A program made the translations under genes and the position numbers. A stretch of 64,000 bases of DNA, taken from NCBI GenBank assembly GCA_051861205.1, contig JBHYDC010000010.1, forward strand, positions 102,010-166,009. Reading direction: 5' to 3'. Under the pieces are notes generated by a model. That model saw only the letters and a program-made list of their open reading frames with translations. It was not told the DNA's origin and searched no databases. Positions 52,542 to 59,959 of the stretch are shown here, piece by piece (position 1 is the first letter of the stretch; each line of letters begins with the position of its first letter). Source of the DNA: JBHYDC01 sp051861205 (GTDB taxonomy: Bacteria > Pseudomonadota > Alphaproteobacteria > Rhizobiales > Pleomorphomonadaceae).

Positions 52542-54604
52542 CGAGGAAGCGACTGCTCCTTCTCCTGGGGATTCTGATCAACGCTGCTGCTTTCGCAGTA
52601 CCCGGCGTGACCGCGACCGCGACGATGCTGCCGCCGGAGCGTCCGGATTCCTTGACGAGAGCAGCCGCGGGCGCAGGCACCGGCGACGTGACCGCCGCGC
52701 TGCCCACAGCAAGCAAGGCCGCGATCGCGGGGCTGAAATCCGCGCTCGGCGCCGTCGATAAAGGCAAGCTGGCCGACGCGCTGTCGCTCGCCTCGGCGCT
52801 TCCGCCGCTGGAACAGGACATCGTGTCGTGGATCGCGATCCGGCGCGGGCTCGATGGGCTGACGCCGGGGATGATCACGGCGTTTGCAACCCGGAACCCG
52901 CATTGGCCGAACGCGAACATCATGCGGCTGCGCGGCGAGCAGGCATTGAGCAAGGCGCGGCTTGCGCCGGAAGCGGTGGTGGCCGCCTACGCCAATTCGG
53001 CGCCCGTTAGCGAGGCTGGAATGTTCTCGCTGGCCCGCGCGCATATTGCACTCGGCCGGCAGGATTTGGCGGGCAAGGCGCTGGCGAAATGGTGGGCAAG
53101 CACGCCGCTTTCCCCGGAGGAAGACGCGGCAACGCTGAAACAGTTCGGCGATTTCCTGGGCGTTGATCAGCACAAAGCGCGCTTTGAAATGCTGATGTAC
53201 CGGGACCGGGTGGTTCAGGCGACGGCGCTTTCAAAGCGGATCGGTCCGGGCTACGAGGCACTCGCCGCAGCGCGAACGTCCGTATTGCGCAACGCGCGCG
53301 ACAGCGGCAAGAAGCTCGACGCCGTGCCGAAAGCGGCGCGGAAAAACCCGCTCTACGCCTTCACGCTGGCCGAATGGCACCGCCGCAACGACCGCGCGAA
53401 GAACGCCGCGAAGGCGCTCCTCTCCGTAAACGGCGATGCCCCGATCGACCATGGCGACGAGTGGTGGGTGGAGCGGCGGATCGTCTCGCGCGATCTCATC
53501 GAAAGGGGCGATGCGCGCCTTGCCTATAAAGTGGCAGCGGCGCATCGGGGTGGCTCGACGGAAACGCTGGCGGAGGCGCATTTCCACGCCGGTTGGTATG
53601 CCCTGCGGTTCTTGAACGAGCCCGACAGGGCCATTCCCCATTTCGAGGCGCTGTTGAAGGTGGCGTCAAAGCCGATCAGCCGGTCGCGAGCCGCCTATTG
53701 GCTCGGCCGGGCGGAAGAAGCCGCAGGCCGGATCGAGGACGCGCGCACGCATTACAGCGTGGCGGCCGCCGACGAGGTGGCCTTCTACGGGCAGCTTGCG
53801 CGTGTGAAACTCGGCCATTCCAAGCTCGGATTGCCGCCCCTGCCGATGCCGACCGACGTTGACAAAGCGGCCTTCGCCGGCAACGACCTTGCTCGCGTCA
53901 TGGTGCTGCTGATCGCGGCCGGATACGAGGACGACTGCGCCCTCATCTACCCCGAACTCGCCCGTCAATTGCCGAGCGGCGGACAGATCAAGCTGCTGGT
54001 CGATTTCATCGAGCGGCGGGGCGATCATCAACTGGCGCTTCAGATCGGCAAGATCGCGGCCGAGCGCGGGCTTGGCGTCGAGCGGCTGGCGTATCCGCTG
54101 GAGGCGATCCCCGAAGATGCGCGCGATCAGAAGGCGATCGAGACCGCGATCGTCTATGCCATCGCCCGGCAGGAAAGCGCCTTCAACCCGCGCGCGGTGA
54201 GCAAGGCAGGCGCAATGGGGCTGCTGCAACTGCTGCCGTCCACCGCTGCGGCAACGGCCAAAAACATGGGCGTGTCCTTCTCCAAAGGCAAGCTTGGCAG
54301 CGATCCGTCCTACAATGCAGCGCTGGGTGCCGCGCATTTGCATGATCTTGTCGAAGAGTTCAACGGCTCCTACATCCTGACCTTCGCCGCCTACAACGCG
54401 GGGAGCAGGCGCGCCTATGACTGGATCGAGCGATTCGGCGATCCGCGCGATCCCAAGGTGGATCCGATCGACTGGATCGAGTTGATCCCCTTCGGCGAAA
54501 CCCGCAACTACGTTCAGCGCGTGACGGAAAATCTACAGGTCTACCGCGAGCGCTTGAACGGTTCGAAACTCGGCATCGCCGCCGATCTCAGGCGTGGAGG
54601 CTGA
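52538..54604 (+). CDS. Soluble lytic murein transglycosylase (Slt-like)
   Basis: A 688-residue periplasmic enzyme. Signal peptide LLLLGILINAAAFAVPGVTA; a long helical superhelix (~100-480); and a C-terminal SLT domain with catalytic Glu in IARQESAFNPRAVSKAGAMG, LLQLLPSTAAATAKNMGV and FAAYNAGSRRAYDWIE. It cleaves glycan strands with anhydro-muramyl product formation. The gene is 5 bases upstream of the hydrolase gene. Confidence 0.93.
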   Translation: MTRKRLLLLLGILINAAAFAVPGVTATATMLPPERPDSLTRAAAGAGTGDVTAALPTASKAAIAGLKSALGAVDKGKLADALSLASALPPLEQDIVSWIAIRRGLDGLTPGMITAFATRNPHWPNANIMRLRGEQALSKARLAPEAVVAAYANSAPVSEAGMFSLARAHIALGRQDLAGKALAKWWASTPLSPEEDAATLKQFGDFLGVDQHKARFEMLMYRDRVVQATALSKRIGPGYEALAAARTSVLRNARDSGKKLDAVPKAARKNPLYAFTLAEWHRRNDRAKNAAKALLSVNGDAPIDHGDEWWVERRIVSRDLIERGDARLAYKVAAAHRGGSTETLAEAHFHAGWYALRFLNEPDRAIPHFEALLKVASKPISRSRAAYWLGRAEEAAGRIEDARTHYSVAAADEVAFYGQLARVKLGHSKLGLPPLPMPTDVDKAAFAGNDLARVMVLLIAAGYEDDCALIYPELARQLPSGGQIKLLVDFIERRGDHQLALQIGKIAAERGLGVERLAYPLEAIPEDARDQKAIETAIVYAIARQESAFNPRAVSKAGAMGLLQLLPSTAAATAKNMGVSFSKGKLGSDPSYNAALGAAHLHDLVEEFNGSYILTFAAYNAGSRRAYDWIERFGDPRDPKVDPIDWIELIPFGETRNYVQRVTENLQVYRERLNGSKLGIAADLRRGG

Positions 54605-54609
54605 CGGTC

Positions 54610-55476
54610 ATGCGGCTTGTGGAGTGGACGGCAGCGGACGGTGTTCGCCTCTCCGCCGTGGTGCACGGACCGGATAGCTCGGACGACTTGCCCATCGTCT
54701 GCCTGCCGGGATTGACCCGCAACAGCCGCGACTTTTCCGTGCTGGCCGAAGCGCTGGCGAGCGACCGGGACCGGCCGCGCACGGTGGTCGCCATGGATTA
54801 TCGCGGGCGCGGACTGTCGGCCTGGGCAGATCCGGCGAGCTATCGGCCGGATGTGGAGGCGGGCGACGTGATCGCGGGTCTCGACCATCTCGGCATCGGC
54901 ACGGCGGCCGTGATCGGCACGTCGCGCGGCGGGATCATAGCGATGATCCTGGCGGCGAGCGCAGGCGACCGGCTCGGCCCGGTCGTGCTCAACGATATCG
55001 GACCCGTGGTAGAGCTATCCGGCTTGATCGCGATCCGCGACCGGATAAAGGTGATGCTGGCGGATGTGATCGTGACCTGGGACGACGCGGTTGCCGACAT
55101 GAAGGCAACGATGGGTCGCGGGTTCCCAGCCTTCACGGACGCCGAATGGCTGGATTTCGCGCATCAGATCTATCGAAGCGGCGCCGATGGACGGCCGGTG
55201 CTCGACTATGATCCGGCGCTGCTCGATACCTTCGGCGGGTTCGACCCTGAAATAGGAATTCCGCCCTTCTGGCCGCTTTTCGAGGCGCTGGGAGCGCGGC
55301 CCGTGCTGGCGATCCGGGGGGAGAATTCCGATCTTCTGTCCGAGGCGACCATCACGGGAATGACCGAGCGCCTGCCGCACATGGAGGTGCACCGGGTGCC
55401 CGGCCAAGCCCACGCGCCGCTTTTGAAAGATGCGCCAACCCTTTTGCGCATCAAGGATTTTCTGAACCGGGCGTGA
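54610..55476 (+). CDS. Alpha/beta hydrolase
   Basis: 288 residues: CLPGLTRNSRDFSVLAEALA, nucleophile elbow GTSRGG with Ser, MDYRGRGLSAWA, and the His in VPGQAHAPLL near the C-terminus. The fold is that of a haloalkane-dehalogenase/esterase-type hydrolase. Substrate unknown. Probably cotranscribed with the transglycosylase gene. Confidence 0.88.
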   Translation: MRLVEWTAADGVRLSAVVHGPDSSDDLPIVCLPGLTRNSRDFSVLAEALASDRDRPRTVVAMDYRGRGLSAWADPASYRPDVEAGDVIAGLDHLGIGTAAVIGTSRGGIIAMILAASAGDRLGPVVLNDIGPVVELSGLIAIRDRIKVMLADVIVTWDDAVADMKATMGRGFPAFTDAEWLDFAHQIYRSGADGRPVLDYDPALLDTFGGFDPEIGIPPFWPLFEALGARPVLAIRGENSDLLSEATITGMTERLPHMEVHRVPGQAHAPLLKDAPTLLRIKDFLNRA

Positions 55477-55480
55477 CGGC

Positions 55481-56455
55481 TCATACCGTGAGGATCGTCG
55501 AACCCGTGGTGGCGCGGCTTTCCAGCGCACGATGACAATCGGCCGCCTGTTCCAGCGGGAAATCCTGACCGATGGTGATCTTGATCCTACCGTCCACGAC
55601 GTGGCCGAAGAACTCAGCAGCCGTCGCCAAGAGATCCGCGCGCTTGGCCACATAGGCGAACAGCGTCGGCCGGGTCGCGAACAGCGATCCCTTTTGAGAC
55701 AGAAGCGACAGCTCGAAGGGCGGCACGGGCCCGGAGGCGTTGCCGAACGAGACAAACAAACCAAGCGGCTTCAGGCAGTCGAGCGAAGCGGGGAAGGTAT
55801 CCTTGCCGACGGAATCGTAGACGACATCGCAGCGCTCGCCGCCGGTGATTTCGGCAACGCGGTCCACGAACGTCTCCGTTCGGTAATTCACGACGTGGGT
55901 GAAGCCAGCCGCCCGCGCCAATTCCGCCTTTTCATCCGAGCCGACCGTGGCGATGGACGTGCAGCCGATGGCCTTCAGCCATTGCCCGGCGATGAGCCCG
56001 ACGCCGCCCGCTCCGGCGTGAAACAGCACGGTGTGATGCGGCTGCACCTTAAAGGTGCGGCGCAGGAGGTATTGCACCGTCATGCCCTTGAGCAGGCTGG
56101 CGGCGGCTTCCCGGTCGGTCACGCCGGCCGGGATCGGCACCAGACGGTCGGCGGGCACGAGGCGGCGTTCGGCATAAGCGCCGAGCGGACCGGCATAAGC
56201 CACGCGGTCGCCGACGGCGAGGTCGGTCACGCCCTCCCCGATCGCCTCCACGATACCGGCCGCCTCGCTGCCGGGAATGAAGGGCATCGCGGGCGGCTTG
56301 TAGAGCCCGCTGCGGAAGTAGGTGTCGATGAAGTTCACGCCGATGGCGGTTTGCCGCAACAGCGCCTCACCGGGGCCGGGGGCGGCAACGGGCACATCCT
56401 CGATCCTCAGAACATCCGGACCGCCGTGTTCATGAACGCGGACTGCCTTGGCCAT
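55481..56455 (-). CDS. Quinone oxidoreductase (zinc-independent MDR, NADPH:quinone reductase type)
   Basis: 324 residues: AVRVHEHGGPDVLRIEDVPV at the start, INFIDTYFRSGLY-type segment, VLFHAGAGGVGLIAGQWLK (Rossmann motif), and DVVYDSVGKDTF. It reduces quinones with NADPH by family. I chose the ATG at 56455 (MAKAVRVHEHG); an ATG three bases earlier is also possible. Its end is convergent with the hydrolase gene. Confidence 0.9.
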   Translation of the reverse strand: MAKAVRVHEHGGPDVLRIEDVPVAAPGPGEALLRQTAIGVNFIDTYFRSGLYKPPAMPFIPGSEAAGIVEAIGEGVTDLAVGDRVAYAGPLGAYAERRLVPADRLVPIPAGVTDREAAASLLKGMTVQYLLRRTFKVQPHHTVLFHAGAGGVGLIAGQWLKAIGCTSIATVGSDEKAELARAAGFTHVVNYRTETFVDRVAEITGGERCDVVYDSVGKDTFPASLDCLKPLGLFVSFGNASGPVPPFELSLLSQKGSLFATRPTLFAYVAKRADLLATAAEFFGHVVDGRIKITIGQDFPLEQAADCHRALESRATTGSTILTV

Positions 56456-56489
56456 CACCGACTCCCGATTTCAAACGCTATAGGGATCC

Positions 56490-57728
56490 TTATGCCGTGC
56501 CGGGCGCCGAGGAAAGGGCGCCGCCGGGCTTGGGCTTCGCTGCCCCTTCAGACGCAAGCAGACCGGTGAGAGCAACGAAGGGCAAGAGCAGAAGGAACGA
56601 GGTCGCGAGGCCGTATGTGTCCGCGATGATGCCGATCACCGGCGGCCCAAGCAGCAGCGCGCCCATCACCGCAAGCGTCAACTGCGCCATATTGGCCGCC
56701 GCGCTGGGACCACCGCGCGCGGCAATGGCCGACACCGCGACCGGGAACACCAGCGATACGCCAAAGCCCATCACAGCCAAGGAGATGCCAGCGACGATGA
56801 CATCGGGCGCCAAGACGAAGCCGAGCAGCCCAAGGCCGGACAGAAGCGCACAAACGCGCACGATGGCCGGGCTGGAGAAATGATCGCGGATCCAGTCTCC
56901 CCCCATCCGCCCGCAGGCCATCGCCAGCATGAAGACGGCGTAGGTGGCGCTGGCCGGGAAGGGTTCGGCGCCGATATCTTCGCGCAGGAAAAGCGTGCCC
57001 CAGTCGTAGACGGCGCCCTCGGCAAGCGTGACGCCGATCGCCATCACGCAAATGCCGATGGTAGCGCGGTTCGGAAGCGCGAACACGGGCGTCTTTTCCG
57101 CGTCGGGATGGCGCACAACCCGATCGAACACGAGGGACGGGACGAGCTTGGTAAGCCCGAAAGCAGCCGCGACACCCGCAACCGCGATTACCGCGAGATG
57201 AATGCCATAGGGAACTCCCGCCCCCGCGAACAACCCTGCAACGATCGCGCCCGACATGAAACCGAGGCTCCAGCATCCGTGAGCCCGCGCCATAATGCGC
57301 GTGCCGGTGGCTTTCTCCATGGTATCCGCACAGGAGTTCGCCGCCACTTCCATGCCGCCGTTGATGAGCCCGACGACGAACAAAAGCGCCGCCAGAAGCA
57401 CCCAATCGCCGACCAGACCGATGCCGGCCAAACCGATGGAAACGCCGAGGCCCGTGAGGACCGCAGCGCGGCCGGCCGTGTATCGGTCGACCAGATTGCC
57501 CGCGAAGGGCGTCATCGCGAAAGCGCCGACCGGGGCGGCAAAGAGGGCAAGACCCATCGTGGCCTTGTCGATCTGGAGCGTGTTCAACACGTCCGGAAGG
57601 CGGGTGAGCCAACTGGAAATAACGAATGCATTCAGGAAGAAGATCGCGCCGATCTTTACGAAAAGAGGCAAAGCAGCACCCGCGGCCGGAGGAACGCTTG
57701 AATGAACCGATTTAGAGGCCGAACGCAA
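56490..57728 (-). CDS. MFS transporter (FucP/YbjJ-like)
   Basis: A 12-helix major facilitator, about 412 residues from the chosen start. N-terminal part GAIFFLNAFVISSWLTRLPDV; MGLALFAAPVGAFAMTPFAG; ends with KPGGALSSAPGTA. The substrate is unknown. No ATG lies near the start; I suggest TTG 57728 because it gives a normal length. The open frame runs to 57983 and the true start is uncertain. Confidence 0.8.
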   Translation of the reverse strand: MRSASKSVHSSVPPAAGAALPLFVKIGAIFFLNAFVISSWLTRLPDVLNTLQIDKATMGLALFAAPVGAFAMTPFAGNLVDRYTAGRAAVLTGLGVSIGLAGIGLVGDWVLLAALLFVVGLINGGMEVAANSCADTMEKATGTRIMARAHGCWSLGFMSGAIVAGLFAGAGVPYGIHLAVIAVAGVAAAFGLTKLVPSLVFDRVVRHPDAEKTPVFALPNRATIGICVMAIGVTLAEGAVYDWGTLFLREDIGAEPFPASATYAVFMLAMACGRMGGDWIRDHFSSPAIVRVCALLSGLGLLGFVLAPDVIVAGISLAVMGFGVSLVFPVAVSAIAARGGPSAAANMAQLTLAVMGALLLGPPVIGIIADTYGLATSFLLLLPFVALTGLLASEGAAKPKPGGALSSAPGTA

Positions 57729-57895
57729 GGCCAGTTCTCGGATTGCGTTTAATCCAACTATCGTGGCGGCCCTGTGACATGGGATGCCTAGGGCCGCGCG
57801 GCTGGCGTGTATAATGCTGCTGGTTCTCGACGACGCCCCTTCAACACGGTAGCGTTTGTTCGGGTTGGCATTGTCATCGCCTGGGAGAATGTAAA

Positions 57896-58396
57896 TTGAA
57901 ATCCGCCGAACTTTTCGTCGAGCGCGCGATTTTGGCCAGCCGCTGGCTGCTCGTCGTGTTTCTAGGCGGTCTTGGCGTGGCACTTGCAGTTTATGCGGTG
58001 TCGTTCGTGTTCAAGCTGCTCAAGATCGCGCAAAGCGTTTTCACGCTCGACGAAGCGGAGATGATTTTGGCCATGCTTGGCCTGATCGACGCGGCCCTTG
58101 TGGCGAGCCTGCTGGTAATGGTGATGATCGCCACCTACGAAAATTTCGTCAGCCGCTTCGATGAGCACGACGGCGAACTGACTTGGCTGGGCAAGCTGGA
58201 TAGCGGTAGCCTGAAGATCAAAGTCGCCTCGTCCATCGTGGCGATTTCGTCCATCCACTTGCTGCAAATCTTTCTAAACGTGAATGAATATGCCGATTCG
58301 AAAATCATGTGGCTGACCATCCTCCACATGGCCTTCGTGGTCTCCGCCTTGCTTCTTGGCGTGCTCGACCGGCTAATGGCGAAGTCAAAAATCTGA
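57896..58396 (+). CDS. UPF0114 (YqhA) family membrane protein
   Basis: 166 residues with about four membrane helices: ERAILASRWLLVVFLGGLGV, LAMLGLIDAALVASLLVMVM, VASSIVAISSIHLLQIFLN and LTILHMAFVVSALLLGVLDR. The family has no known biochemical function. It starts at TTG 57896 with GGGAG 8 bases upstream; the nearby ATG at 57887 is followed by a stop. Divergent from the MFS gene. Confidence 0.88.
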   Translation: MKSAELFVERAILASRWLLVVFLGGLGVALAVYAVSFVFKLLKIAQSVFTLDEAEMILAMLGLIDAALVASLLVMVMIATYENFVSRFDEHDGELTWLGKLDSGSLKIKVASSIVAISSIHLLQIFLNVNEYADSKIMWLTILHMAFVVSALLLGVLDRLMAKSKI

Positions 58397-58536
58397 ATGA
58401 CGCGGCATTTTCGACGATTGGTTGACCCTGCGGCCCTGATCTTGTTGCACCGCGTCAACGCCTAGGCTAATGGAAAGCCGTTCGCGGCCCCACCGAGGCC
58501 ATCGAACGCGCGAAGCGCGGACGGAACGCGAAGAGT

Positions 58537-58612
58537 GAGCGCGTAGCTCAGCCGGTAGAGCACGTGACTTTTAATCATGGGGTCGTGGGTTCGAGTCCCA
58601 CCGCGCTCACCA
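58537..58612 (+). tRNA. tRNA-Lys(UUU)
   Basis: 76 bases: acceptor GAGCGCG pairs with CGCGCTC, D arm GCTCAGCCGGTAGAGC, anticodon loop CTTTTAA with anticodon TTT, T arm GTGGGTTCGAGTCCCAC, encoded CCA. Confidence 0.97.
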
Positions 58613-58777
58613 TTGATTTACCGGCATGCAAGAGGGCGGAGCGCACGCCTCATCGTCAGCGGCACCTGGCGCGATTGAGACGAAAGGTGGCGGCGGAAGG
58701 CGGCGCGGGATGCTCAGATAATGACAGCTCCTTAGAGCACTGATAGGCTGGGCTCTGCCGATTAGGAGCTTGATCCT

Positions 58778-59422
58778 GTGTCAGAATTTCCGCCGAATTC
58801 GTCCGAGCCGGATGACGATATCGCGACCGGGTCGGGGGCGCCTCGGGTTGGGGAGCGGACGCTGGAGCAGGCGATCGGGGGGCAGATCCGGCTGCAGCGA
58901 AAGCGGCTCGGGATCACCGGGGCGGAGCTGGCGGCGGCGGCGAATATCTCGACGGGGATGCTGTCGAAGATCGAGAACGGGCAGATTTCCCCGTCCTTAT
59001 CGACGCTGACGGCGGTTTCGCGGGCCCTTAACATCCCGATTTCGGCGCTTTTCGCGAGCTATGAGGAGCGGCGCGACTGCTCGTTTGTGAAGGCGGGACA
59101 GGGTGTCGGCATTGAGCGCCGGGGAACCAAGGCCGGGCATCATTATCAGTTGCTCGGACATTCGCTTGGGGAAGGCATAGTCGTCGAGCCGTTTTTGATC
59201 ACGCTGACTGAAGAAGCGCGACCGTATTCGGCGTTTCAGCATTCCGGCGTCGAGCTGATATACATGCTGACCGGAAGTGTATCCTACCGCCATGCGGACA
59301 AGACTTATCTGTTGGAGGCGGGCGACACGTTGTTCTTTGACGCGGCCGCGCCGCATGGACCGGAAGAATTGCTACAACTGCCGATGACCTATCTTTCGAT
59401 CATCATCTACCCCAAGGAATAA
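58778..59422 (+). CDS. XRE-family transcriptional regulator with C-terminal cupin domain
   Basis: 214 residues. The N-terminal helix-turn-helix (~residues 30-90) has LQRKRLGITGAELAAAANIS and GMLSKIENGQISPSLSTL. The C-terminal cupin (~140-210) has HSGVELIYMLTGSVSYRHAD and EAGDTLFFDAAAPHGPEEL. Such regulators often sense small amines or amino acids and control catabolic genes. It starts at GTG 58778 with AGGAG 8-9 bases upstream. It faces the convergent sox operon and may regulate it (inference). Confidence 0.9.
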   Translation: MSEFPPNSSEPDDDIATGSGAPRVGERTLEQAIGGQIRLQRKRLGITGAELAAAANISTGMLSKIENGQISPSLSTLTAVSRALNIPISALFASYEERRDCSFVKAGQGVGIERRGTKAGHHYQLLGHSLGEGIVVEPFLITLTEEARPYSAFQHSGVELIYMLTGSVSYRHADKTYLLEAGDTLFFDAAAPHGPEELLQLPMTYLSIIIYPKE

Positions 59423-59437
59423 CGGCCGCCGTTACGG

Positions 59438-59959
59438 CTACGAGCGCGTGAATCCGAAGCCGGCGGCGGCGTGGGCGATGGCGTCGAGAAGGCTGTCGCC
59501 GAAGCTGCGGGACACGGCGAGTTCGAAGGATCCGGCGGGCGTGCGGCGAAGCTGGACGTTCATTCCGTGCAGTTCGGTGTGGGTTACGGAGCCGGGGCCG
59601 AAGCCGGCAAGATCGATCCGGACCAGCTTTGTGAGCGTTTCGGACGCCTTCGGACCCGAAATTTGTGTAGTCGTGAATCCGTCGCTTATGTCCAGAATAG
59701 ACGCTATTTCGCCGATCACTTCGAAAAGCCGGTCTGCCTCACGGGCACGATTTGTCCCAGTGACGATGGCATGGACGCGGCCGGGGCCGATGGGGAGAAT
59801 TTCGATGGCACCGAGCGGACTGTCCGGTGCACCGAAGGCAGCTTGAAGGCGCGCGACGAGCACGCCGGATTGGCCACTCCGCGCTTCGATCGAGAAACGC
59901 AAATGCGGCGGCGCGGGGGTTGCGACCACCCCGGTGGGGGATGCGGGATCAGGCGTCAT
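59438..59959 (-). CDS. soxG: Sarcosine oxidase subunit gamma
   Basis: 173 residues: LRFSIEARSGQSGVLVARLQ, RVHAIVTGTNRA and RIDLAGFGPGSVTHTELHGMNVQL (residues ~115-140). Small structural subunit of heterotetrameric sarcosine oxidase. I chose the ATG at 59959 (MTPDPASPTG), which overlaps the soxA stop by 11 bases. Confidence 0.92.
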   Translation of the reverse strand: MTPDPASPTGVVATPAPPHLRFSIEARSGQSGVLVARLQAAFGAPDSPLGAIEILPIGPGRVHAIVTGTNRAREADRLFEVIGEIASILDISDGFTTTQISGPKASETLTKLVRIDLAGFGPGSVTHTELHGMNVQLRRTPAGSFELAVSRSFGDSLLDAIAHAAAGFGFTRS